Assembly (NCBI RefSeq): GCF_004352825.1
Contig: NZ_SJRW01000001.1
Span: 930,001-994,000 of the forward strand
From: Luteimonas arsenica
GTDB taxonomy: Bacteria; Pseudomonadota; Gammaproteobacteria; Xanthomonadales; Xanthomonadaceae
Reading direction: 5' to 3'
DNA: 64,000 nt
Part shown: piece after piece, positions 52,045 through 59,347 of the stretch
Layout: each line of letters opens with the position of its first letter
How positions within the stretch are numbered: position 1 is the stretch's first letter
Translations under genes and position numbers: made by a program
Notes under the pieces: generated by a model
Told to the model about the DNA's origin: nothing
What the model saw: only the letters and a program-made list of their open reading frames with translations
Databases searched by the model: none

Positions 52045-52154
52045 GCAACTACTGGGACAGCGTTGATTACGTCACCTTGCCGGTGAAGCTGTTGGACGGC
52101 GTATGGGAGCTGTTGTACGGCGGCAGCACCGGCATCCGGAACGGCAGGCGTTGA
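52041..52154 (+). CDS. Possible 37-residue coupled ORF
   Basis: The ATG lies in the ATGA that ends the methyltransferase gene. The sequence starts MSNYWDSVDYVTLPV and ends NGRR, with an aromatic and hydrophobic centre (KLLDGVWELLYGG). It is too short to be sure it is expressed. Overlap and the gap-free fit to the next gene (17 bp) make it plausible. Confidence 0.35.
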   Translation: MSNYWDSVDYVTLPVKLLDGVWELLYGGSTGIRNGRR

Positions 52155-52171
52155 TTCAAAGGAGCACAATC

Positions 52172-52405
52172 ATGATCGGTGATGTGACGCTGAAGGACCT
52201 CAGATCCCGCATGGACGAGCATCTGATGGCCGTCGAAGAAGTGCTGGGTGGTTTGGATCTCTACGTCCAGCAACTCGAGGGGCGGCTGGCTCGGATCGAG
52301 GGCGTGCTGGGGCTGGACCCGGACGGACTGACCACGCAAGGCGCGCTCGCCCAACTGCATCGTCTCTCTGCCGTGGTCGACCAGATGCGCAGGGAAGTCC
52401 GGTGA
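52172..52405 (+). CDS. 77-residue coiled-coil protein
   Basis: Almost fully helical with heptads of Leu, Val and Ile (VQQLEGRLARIEGVLGL, LHRLSAVVDQMRREV). The ATG at 52172 has AAGGAG seven bases upstream; the ORF extends to 52103 but lacks a ribosome site there. It overlaps the next gene (GTGA). Likely a dimerising partner of the following proteins; function unknown. Confidence 0.7.
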   Translation: MIGDVTLKDLRSRMDEHLMAVEEVLGGLDLYVQQLEGRLARIEGVLGLDPDGLTTQGALAQLHRLSAVVDQMRREVR

Positions 52406-53406
52406 GCGGGCTTGTCCCGGATTCTGGTCGAATCGGCGCCTATCATGAGCTTTATGTGGGGCCGGAGGCCGGCGCCGGCATGAATGCCTTCTGGGCGGCC
52501 AACGCCCGTTTCCTGCAGCGAAAGCGACAGACTCTGCTGGATGTGGCCATGGAGGCGAGTGCCGCGCAGGCTCAGGTGTGGGAGGGTTTTGACGACCTTG
52601 ATCCGCTGCTGCAGCAGGCGGTGCGCGAGACCAATCCCGGATTGGGAGAGAGCCGGTGGGTCACGATGGATGCGGATGAGCGGATGGGGGCGATCAATGC
52701 CGCGAAAGGCAAGTACTTCGAGTACCTGGTCGTGGAGCGCCTGAACGCAGGCGAGCAGGTAGGAGACATCACATTGGCCACGGGTCAGCAGGCCGTGATC
52801 GCGGAATCGATGAATCAAGCTGGCTGGGACGTGCAGATCGTCGGTGATGATGGCTCGGTCATCCAATACCTGCAGATGAAGGCCACCGACAGCGGTGCCT
52901 ATATACGAGAAGCGTTGGAGCGCTATCCCGATATCCAGATCGTCAGCACATCCGAAGCGGCTGGGCGGTTGGATGGCCACGACATGGTCCTGGATGCCGG
53001 TATCGGGAACGACGAACTGAAGCGGCAAGTGGGAGGTGCCGTGGATCTGGCGGATGACGCGGTGACGGAGCGGTTTGTCGATTACTTCTGTCCGCTGTGG
53101 CCGCTGATGGCGATGGCTGCGATGGAGGGATACAAGGTCAGTGTCGGTCAGGCCAGTGTCGATTCCTTCGTCGATCAGATGGCCGTCCGTGGGAAGCGAC
53201 TGCTGGCAATCAAGCTGGCAGGGGCGACGGTGTTCGCGATGGGAGGCGGGTTGCTGGCGATTCCTGCCGGGTTAGCGGGCGGGCTTTGGTATGACAGGTT
53301 CCGCAACGTGCACGGTCTGGACGAGCGTTATGCGCACGGTACGGACCGACTCCTGTCTCTGGCAACCTATCGTCATCGACAACTGCTGCTGGAGGGGCGC
53401 GCATGA
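52402..53406 (+). CDS. Unknown protein with a nuclease-like core and a membrane segment
   Basis: A 334-residue protein. Residues about 95-165 have E-YLVVERLN, then WDVQIVGDDGS and YLQMKATD, a spacing that recalls PD-(D/E)xK-type nucleases with Q-x-K replacing E-x-K. A Gly-rich hydrophobic helix (AGATVFAMGGGLLAIPAGLAG) is near residues 270-295. I do not recognise the family. GTG start inside the preceding stop; the end overlaps the next gene by ATGA, so the 77-residue, 334-residue and 311-residue proteins are made together. The nuclease idea is inference from a short pattern. Confidence 0.55.
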   Translation: MSGLVPDSGRIGAYHELYVGPEAGAGMNAFWAANARFLQRKRQTLLDVAMEASAAQAQVWEGFDDLDPLLQQAVRETNPGLGESRWVTMDADERMGAINAAKGKYFEYLVVERLNAGEQVGDITLATGQQAVIAESMNQAGWDVQIVGDDGSVIQYLQMKATDSGAYIREALERYPDIQIVSTSEAAGRLDGHDMVLDAGIGNDELKRQVGGAVDLADDAVTERFVDYFCPLWPLMAMAAMEGYKVSVGQASVDSFVDQMAVRGKRLLAIKLAGATVFAMGGGLLAIPAGLAGGLWYDRFRNVHGLDERYAHGTDRLLSLATYRHRQLLLEGRA

Positions 53407-54338
53407 GTTGGTTCAATCGCATCGCAACCGGCCTTGGCACGGTCATCGGCGTGATGGTCGAGACAGCACGCACCGTGATAGACGAGGTCAAGAGCGGATA
53501 CGAGAACTACAAGAAACGTGGAGGTGTGACTCGCGGCGCGGCGAAGGCCGAGCGCGCGCGCCGATCCGACACGCTCAAGGACATCAATGCAGAGCTGGCC
53601 GATATCCGGCGAAGGGCCAGGGAGGGTCGCGCCGGCGATGCCGAGCGCCGCAGGTGGGGCGACTTGCGGGAGCAGCGTGCAGAGACAATGCGGGAGCAGG
53701 ACCAGGCCAAGGAGGTCGGTGCGGCCGAGAAGATCATTGATGGTGCGGAGGGAATCAACAAGGTCGTCATCGATGACGGAAACATCCACATCATCACGGC
53801 CAACGCGTTCGCCGATGTCGTCAACAAGACGTGCGGGGTGTGCGGTAGAAAGATGAAGCTGCAGTGGCGGCGGGACATCGATTCGCCATCGTCATCCGAT
53901 CTTTTCTGGGGATGTACCGGGTGGTACTTCCAGAACGGCGGCAAGCGCCGTTGCACGAACACTCAGAAGCTTGATGCGAATGACAGGGCATTGATGGTTG
54001 ATACGACAATGCCTGAGTTCCAGACGACCGAGGAAGACTTCAGCGCGATTCTCGGGATTCCGGATATCCAGAAGACCGTTATCGAGCGCGTTGATGATCT
54101 GGCGTCGGATCTCGGCACAAAGAATGCGGGTGTGGAGGTCGCCACCTGCCCCGTCCATGGCGAGGCCTTGGTTCTGAAGAAGAAGGCAAGTGGCGCCAAG
54201 GGATTGCTCGACATGTATCACCTGCGTTGTCCGTACTGGCTTCCGAACGACGAAGGCTGTCCGTTTATCGAGAAGCTGAAGAGCGGTTCGCAGCTTGCGG
54301 TACTCCTGAAGTCGGAGACGGGAACAGGAATCCTGTAG
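53403..54338 (+). CDS. Zinc-ribbon protein with N-terminal coiled coil
   Basis: A 311-residue protein. The N-terminal 100 residues are amphipathic and coiled coil (RRSDTLKDINAELADIRRRA). A topoisomerase-I-like zinc finger follows: CGVCGRKMKL...FWGCTGWYF...RRC, and later CPVHGEAL...LRCPYW...EGC, a possible second ribbon. So it may bind nucleic acid. It has no named family in my memory. It is coupled to the upstream gene and ends 29 bp before the DnaQ-like gene. Confidence 0.6.
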   Translation: MSWFNRIATGLGTVIGVMVETARTVIDEVKSGYENYKKRGGVTRGAAKAERARRSDTLKDINAELADIRRRAREGRAGDAERRRWGDLREQRAETMREQDQAKEVGAAEKIIDGAEGINKVVIDDGNIHIITANAFADVVNKTCGVCGRKMKLQWRRDIDSPSSSDLFWGCTGWYFQNGGKRRCTNTQKLDANDRALMVDTTMPEFQTTEEDFSAILGIPDIQKTVIERVDDLASDLGTKNAGVEVATCPVHGEALVLKKKASGAKGLLDMYHLRCPYWLPNDEGCPFIEKLKSGSQLAVLLKSETGTGIL

Positions 54339-54367
54339 CTGCTCACAGGCAATTGAAGGGGGAGATT

Positions 54368-54877
54368 GTGACGAGGATTGTCACTCTGGATACGGAAACC
54401 ACGGGGCTGTCGGCACGGCTCGGCCACCGGATCATCGAGATCGGTGCTGTGGAGGTGATGGATGGCCGGATCACCGGGCGCCAGTTCCACACCTATCTGC
54501 AGCCCGGGCGGGCGGTAGACCCCGGTGCGAGGCGGGTGCATGGCATCAGCGACGACATGCTGGTGGGCAAGCCCGCATTCGCGGACAGGGCGGGCGAGCT
54601 GCTGGATTTCGTACGTGGCAGCGAGGTCGTGATCCACAATGCCCCATTCGACACCGGCTTCTTGGATCATGAGTTGCACCTGTGGAATGGCCGCAGCCGG
54701 CTTGCGGACATATGCCGGGTGACGTGCAGCCTGAAGCTCGCCCGTGCCCGCTTCCCGGGGATGCCCAACAAGCTCGACGACCTGCTGCGGCGACTCGGGA
54801 TCCCCGCTCAGCGGGATCTGCATGGGGCCCTGCTGGATGCACAGCTTCTGGCACATGTTTTGCTTGCAATGAGATAG
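54368..54877 (+). CDS. DnaQ-like 3'-5' exonuclease (DEDDh)
   Basis: A 169-residue exonuclease domain. ExoI motif is VTLDTETTGL (Asp, Glu), ExoII HNAPFDTGFLD, ExoIII HGALLDAQLLA with the family His and Asp. It matches the catalytic N-terminus of DNA polymerase III epsilon but lacks its polymerase-binding tail. The GTG at 54368 follows AAGGGGGAGATT; an in-frame start at 54227 lies within the previous gene. It sits 70 bp before zorA, and may be an accessory nuclease of the Zorya block or stand apart. Confidence 0.85.
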   Translation: MTRIVTLDTETTGLSARLGHRIIEIGAVEVMDGRITGRQFHTYLQPGRAVDPGARRVHGISDDMLVGKPAFADRAGELLDFVRGSEVVIHNAPFDTGFLDHELHLWNGRSRLADICRVTCSLKLARARFPGMPNKLDDLLRRLGIPAQRDLHGALLDAQLLAHVLLAMR

Positions 54878-54947
54878 CCGGCCGTCAGGCCGCTTTGTTG
54901 TTGATGGGTCGGCTTCCCGGTCCACGCGAGATATGGAGCTTGTGGAC

Positions 54948-56597
54948 ATGGGGATTTCTGCCTTTCTCGAGGCGCTGTTGCGCGACCTGTCGGCCGAGTC
55001 TGTGACCGAGGGCTTCGTGCTGGTGATGCTGGCGATCTTCGCGGTCGCCATTTTCCAGGGACGCAAGGGCAGGCACGACTTGTTCCTGGAGCATGCGCCT
55101 GCCGTGCTGGTGTCGGTCGGTATCCTGGGAACGTTCGTGGGCATCGTCATTGGCCTGCTTGATTTCGACGCGCACAATATCCAGGACAGCATCGAGGACC
55201 TGCTCGACGGCCTGAAGACGGCGTTCATCACCAGCCTGGTCGGCATGACCCTGTCGATCGCGCTCAAGGGACTGGACACCTGGTGGTTTGCACCCGCCCG
55301 AATGCGGGGAGCCGTTGTCGAGGCGGTGACGCCGGAGCATATCTACGGGGCCATGACGCGGCAGGTGGAGTTGCTGGAAGCGCTCGGGCAGTCGCTCACC
55401 GGCAACGAGGAAGGTTCGGTGGCGGGACAGCTCAAACTATTGCGCACGGATATCTCCGACTTCAGGAACACCATTGGGCGTGACCGTGAGGCCTTCGAGA
55501 AGCAACTGTTCGAGCACATGGACAACTTCGCGCAGATGCTTGCGAAGTCGGCGACCGAGACCGTCATCGAAGCCTTGCGCCAGGTGATCCACGACTTCAA
55601 TAAGCACCTGGTCGAGCAGTTTGGCGACAACTTCAAGGCGCTCGATGCCTCGGTCAAGAAGCTGGTGGACTGGCAGGTCGGGTACAAGGCGCATCTGGAG
55701 GCCTTCGAAGAGCGTGTCGAGTTGGCGATCACGACGCTGGAGCGCTCCGCCACGGCAACGGAGCAGGTCAGCACATCGTTGATGAACGCAGAAGGCTCGA
55801 TTTCGTCCATCGACACGCATTGCCAGACGATCCCTGTGGCAATGGATGGTCTGCAGGGCGTCATGCAGGTCAACCAGAACCAGTTGCAGGAGCTACAACG
55901 GCACCTGGAGGCGTTCACGACCATGCGCGATGCCGCAACCAGGGCCGTTCCTGAGCTTCAGCAGCATATGGACAAGCTTTCGCAGGAGTTGGCCGACAAG
56001 ATGGCCCAAGTGTTGTCGTCCATGCACGAGGGAGCCTTGGAGTTTGGCAAGTCCGCTGACCGCACCAATGCCGCGCTGACCGAGGTCGCCCATGTGGTCA
56101 GCTCCCGGACTGAGCAGATCCACGACGACCTGAAGGATGCGGCGGAAGGATTCAACCGGTCATCGCGCGAGACGCTGGAGCACATGTCGCGTGGCGCGGA
56201 TGCGTTCAGCGAGCAGATGCAGCGTGCGGTGGACGAGGCGGCAAAGGCGATGTCCGACGAGTTCAAGCGGGTCGTCGGGCAGGTCCATGAATCCGTTGGC
56301 GGGGCGGTGGAGACCACCATGCGCACGCTCAGGACCACGGTGGAGGCCAACCTGAGCCAGACCCAGGAGCAGGTGCAGGCAACGTCGAACCGGACACTGG
56401 GCGCGGTCGAGGCTCAGGTCAAGGAAGCAACCGAGCGCGCCAACGAGGCCCTGTCCGCCCAGCTCAACGCGCTGGACCGAGCCATCGAGCGCGAGCTGCA
56501 GAAGGTGTTCAACGAAATGGGTTCGGCACTGGCGACGATCTCGCGCCGGATTGCCGATGACCATGCCGAATACACGGCCGCCAGGGAGCGCGCCTGA
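54948..56597 (+). CDS. zorA: ZorA-like MotA/ExbB-type channel with long coiled tail
   Basis: About 549 residues. Three hydrophobic segments near the N-terminus (FVLVMLAIFAVAIF, LVSVGILGTFVGIVIGLLDF and FITSLVGMTLSIAL) match the MotA/ExbB proton-channel fold. A tail of about 400 residues of Gln, Glu and Ala-rich coiled coil follows. In Zorya, ZorA and ZorB form a membrane motor that senses phage and triggers an effector. The ATG at 54948 has GGAG nine bases upstream; the ATG at 54933 is less supported. It shares one base with zorB. Confidence 0.85.
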   Translation: MGISAFLEALLRDLSAESVTEGFVLVMLAIFAVAIFQGRKGRHDLFLEHAPAVLVSVGILGTFVGIVIGLLDFDAHNIQDSIEDLLDGLKTAFITSLVGMTLSIALKGLDTWWFAPARMRGAVVEAVTPEHIYGAMTRQVELLEALGQSLTGNEEGSVAGQLKLLRTDISDFRNTIGRDREAFEKQLFEHMDNFAQMLAKSATETVIEALRQVIHDFNKHLVEQFGDNFKALDASVKKLVDWQVGYKAHLEAFEERVELAITTLERSATATEQVSTSLMNAEGSISSIDTHCQTIPVAMDGLQGVMQVNQNQLQELQRHLEAFTTMRDAATRAVPELQQHMDKLSQELADKMAQVLSSMHEGALEFGKSADRTNAALTEVAHVVSSRTEQIHDDLKDAAEGFNRSSRETLEHMSRGADAFSEQMQRAVDEAAKAMSDEFKRVVGQVHESVGGAVETTMRTLRTTVEANLSQTQEQVQATSNRTLGAVEAQVKEATERANEALSAQLNALDRAIERELQKVFNEMGSALATISRRIADDHAEYTAARERA

Positions 56598-57322
56598 TGG
56601 CGGCAATGCAGAATCTGTTCGGCGCTTCGCGCTCGAAGAAGGATGACGCCGAGCACTGGATCGGCATCTCGGACATGATGTCCGGCCTGATGATGGTGTT
56701 CCTGTTCATGGCCGTGGCCTACATGTATTACGTGCAGGTCGAACGCGATACCGTGCGTGAAATCGCGGTGGCCTACAAGGATACGCAGGTGGCGATCCAC
56801 CGCGACCTGATCGAAGAGTTTGGCGGCGATCTTGGTGGATGGAACGCGGCGATTGATCGCGACACGCTGGAGTTCACGTTCAACAATCCGGAAGCGCTGT
56901 TCCAGCCGGGATCACCGGAGTTGAACGCGAAGTTCAGGGGCACTCTCGAGGATTTCTTCCCCCGGTACATCGGCGTGCTCGCAAAGTATCGCGATACGAT
57001 CGATGAGATCCGTATTGAGGGGCACACCAGCAGTGACTGGGGCCGCTTGCAGGGGGAGGCCGCCTATTTTCCGAACATGTCTTTGTCGCAGGATCGCACG
57101 CGTGAGGTGCTGCAGTACGTCTTGTCGCGGTTGCCGGATGGTGCCGACCGCGAGTGGGTCCGCTCAAGCTTTGCGGCGGTCGGCTATTCCTCTTCCCGGA
57201 GCATCGTGAACAAGGACACAGGGCAGGAAGACGCTGCGCGTTCCCGGCGAGTCAATTTCCGGGTGATCACGGATTCGGAACTGAAGATCCGCAACATCAT
57301 CGAGAAGCTCGATGGAGCTTGA
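56597..57322 (+). CDS. zorB: ZorB-like MotB/OmpA protein
   Basis: A 241-residue protein with one N-terminal membrane helix after HWIGISDMMSGLMMVFLF. The Asp at residue 26 is where MotB has its proton-carrying Asp. The periplasmic OmpA-like part (RIEGHTSSDWGR, SQDRTREVLQYVL) should bind peptidoglycan. It overlaps zorE by 11 bp, and with zorA forms the channel complex. Confidence 0.88.
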   Translation: MAAMQNLFGASRSKKDDAEHWIGISDMMSGLMMVFLFMAVAYMYYVQVERDTVREIAVAYKDTQVAIHRDLIEEFGGDLGGWNAAIDRDTLEFTFNNPEALFQPGSPELNAKFRGTLEDFFPRYIGVLAKYRDTIDEIRIEGHTSSDWGRLQGEAAYFPNMSLSQDRTREVLQYVLSRLPDGADREWVRSSFAAVGYSSSRSIVNKDTGQEDAARSRRVNFRVITDSELKIRNIIEKLDGA

Positions 57323-58406
57323 TGTCAACCTTGCCGCGCTCTGGCGGCAGGCCAGGCGCGTCAGCGAGGATATCGTCCCGTTCGACTGGACGGCCAGCGT
57401 CGTACTCGATCCGATCGACATCCAGCTCAGTCAGGGCAAAGAAGTCCAGCTGGATGACCTGGATGTCGTCAATGGCCTGCTGAGTGTCGAAGGCCGGCAG
57501 GTCCTGTTGTTCATTCCGGACCAGCATGCGGCCGTGGACATCGTCCAGGCCTCGCCCGAGAAGGGAAAGCGGTTCCATGTTGCGGACTGCAAGACTTTGC
57601 AGGAGATGCGGGCAAAGGGGCGCTTTCAGCGGTACCTGGCCACGAACAAGCTGGATGGCATGTTCCTGATCACAGGAAATGATTCGTCCGGCAGGTATCG
57701 GGAGGTCGAATCCGAGCTTCGCGTGTGCATGAACTGCCTTGAGGCGGTGAACTACAGGGACTATGCGCACCACTCGCATGGACGCGAGCGCCGGGGCATC
57801 TGGACGAACTTCGAGATCGCCGAGTTCTTCAATACCTTCAGCACCAGCTTTCGCTACTTGCCGCGCAACATCGCGCCACGGCCAGGTTCAGGGACATACA
57901 CGGATGACTGGGCGAAAATTTCCGCCGACATCCGCAGCCGCTGTGGTTTTCGGTGTGATGACTGCGGACTTGACCTGTCCGCTCATCGGAACCTCCTCCA
58001 CGTGCACCATGTCAACGGGGTGAAGTCCGACAATTCCGCAGGCAACCTGCGGCCGCTCTGCGCGGATTGCCATCGCAAGCAGCCGTTTCATGAGCGCATG
58101 TTTGTCAATGCGAAGGACATGGCCATCATCACCCGGCTTCGCAATGCGCAGCGGTTGGTGGGTAGTGACTGGGGCTCGGTGCTGAAGCTGGCTGACCTGT
58201 CCGTCCACGGTGCGATATCGCATGCCCGCCATCGTGGTTTCGAACCACCTGAGATCGGCTACGAGTTTGCAGGAAAGGACCAGACGGTCATCGCGGAAGT
58301 TGAAGCCGCCTGGCCTGCGAGGAAGATCGCGATCTGCATCGCGGAGAAGCCAGGTATTCCAGGCTGGACGATGTTGAGCGGTGCAGAGTTCATGGAGCGC
58401 TACTGA
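57312..58406 (+). CDS. zorE: ZorE-like HNH endonuclease (type II Zorya effector)
   Basis: A 364-residue protein. Its HNH core is CGFRCDDCGLDL, LHVHHVNG (about residues 229-236), DNSAGNLRPLCADCH (about 240-256), with the zinc pair CDDC...CADC. Type II Zorya has ZorA, ZorB and ZorE, where ZorE is an HNH nuclease. The N-terminal 180 residues have no motif I can name. It overlaps zorB, so the three are coupled. Confidence 0.85.
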   Translation: MELDVNLAALWRQARRVSEDIVPFDWTASVVLDPIDIQLSQGKEVQLDDLDVVNGLLSVEGRQVLLFIPDQHAAVDIVQASPEKGKRFHVADCKTLQEMRAKGRFQRYLATNKLDGMFLITGNDSSGRYREVESELRVCMNCLEAVNYRDYAHHSHGRERRGIWTNFEIAEFFNTFSTSFRYLPRNIAPRPGSGTYTDDWAKISADIRSRCGFRCDDCGLDLSAHRNLLHVHHVNGVKSDNSAGNLRPLCADCHRKQPFHERMFVNAKDMAIITRLRNAQRLVGSDWGSVLKLADLSVHGAISHARHRGFEPPEIGYEFAGKDQTVIAEVEAAWPARKIAICIAEKPGIPGWTMLSGAEFMERY

Positions 58407-58450
58407 TTACGTGACTTCAACGCGGAAAGGTACGAGAAGTTGCTGGCGGC

Positions 58451-58954
58451 TCACGCTCCGCCTTGCCTGGCGCTTCCCAGTGGCAGGTACAGGGTCAGTG
58501 CGTCGTCCGCCGTTGCGCGGAAGCCGTAGCGACGGTAGTAGGCGGCGGCGCGCGCGTGCAGCGCGTCCACCAGCAAGGCATGGATGCCCAGCTCCTCGCG
58601 CAGCCCCAGGCAACGCTTCACGACATCCTGGAGCAGGGCCTCGCCCAAGCCATGGCCCTGTTCGGCAAGCGCCACGGCAAGGCGCGCCAGCCGCGCCACG
58701 GGCACGGGGTGGCGCGGCAGTCGGCGCTGGTCCGCTGGTGCCAGGTCCACCAGGGACATCTGCGCCGCGGCGAGCGAGTAGTAGCCGAGGATCTTCGGTG
58801 GCGCGTCATGCTCGACCAGCACATGCGTGGTGGCGACGCCGGCACGGTGATGCTGGCTGGCCAGATCATGCAGGTAACGATTGAGCGAAGCTTCGCCGCA
58901 GTCGAAGCCTGCACGATCGTGTATCCGGCCATCCAGCCGTTGAACGACGAGCAC
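58451..58954 (-). CDS. GNAT-family toxin (TacT/AtaT-like)
   Basis: A 167-residue acetyltransferase. The acetyl-CoA loop is EQGHGLGEALLQ, and the end YYRRYGF is usual. TacT/AtaT toxins acetylate aminoacyl-tRNA and stop translation. The N-terminus has FDCGEASLNRYL, typical of TacT-like toxins. It starts three bases after the DUF1778 antitoxin, the usual order. Confidence 0.88.
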   Translation of the reverse strand: MLVVQRLDGRIHDRAGFDCGEASLNRYLHDLASQHHRAGVATTHVLVEHDAPPKILGYYSLAAAQMSLVDLAPADQRRLPRHPVPVARLARLAVALAEQGHGLGEALLQDVVKRCLGLREELGIHALLVDALHARAAAYYRRYGFRATADDALTLYLPLGSARQGGA

Positions 58955-58957
58955 CGA

Positions 58958-59221
58958 TCAGCGCCGGACCAGTCCGCGTTCCATTGCCTTCCTGAGCCGC
59001 GCGTTGGGTGCGAACGGCTGGTCAAGCGCGGCGAGGAAGCGACGCGACTCTTCGGCCGACAGGGTGACGGAGAGCTCGGCGGCCATCACGTTCTCGGCTT
59101 CACGCAGCACGGCATCGCGTACGAACGTGGACAGCGGCACGCCGCGCAAATCCGCAGCGCGGCTGATGCGCGCCTTGTCGGCGGGGTTGAGGCGAAAGTC
59201 GAGGCGGGCGGCGGCGGTCAT
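58958..59221 (-). CDS. DUF1778 (ribbon-helix-helix) antitoxin
   Basis: An 87-residue protein, MTAAARLDFRLNPADKARI at the start, then SRAADLRGVPLSTFVRDAV, an RHH-type fold, and a C-terminal tail that should bind the toxin. AGGAG lies eight bases before the ATG. The start is confirmed by homology to DUF1778. It heads the pair, and a dyad sits upstream. Confidence 0.9.
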   Translation of the reverse strand: MTAAARLDFRLNPADKARISRAADLRGVPLSTFVRDAVLREAENVMAAELSVTLSAEESRRFLAALDQPFAPNARLRKAMERGLVRR

Positions 59222-59233
59222 GGCAGGCTCCTG

Positions 59234-59254
59234 TGTACGTGATATTACCGTACA
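59234..59254 (-). promoter_or_regulatory. Operator-like dyad of the GNAT/DUF1778 pair
   Basis: Inverted repeat TGTACG-N9-CGTACA, 13 bp before the antitoxin ATG. A TAATAT (possible -10, minus strand) falls inside the spacer. This fits antitoxin autorepression. Confidence 0.55.
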
Positions 59255-59347
59255 TTGGCCTGGCCGTAAAGCCAGGGCAGTAGTTGCCGGTGGTCGTGCG
59301 ACGCGGCGTCGGCCGCTATTCTCTTCGTATTCACCCAAGGTGCTCGC

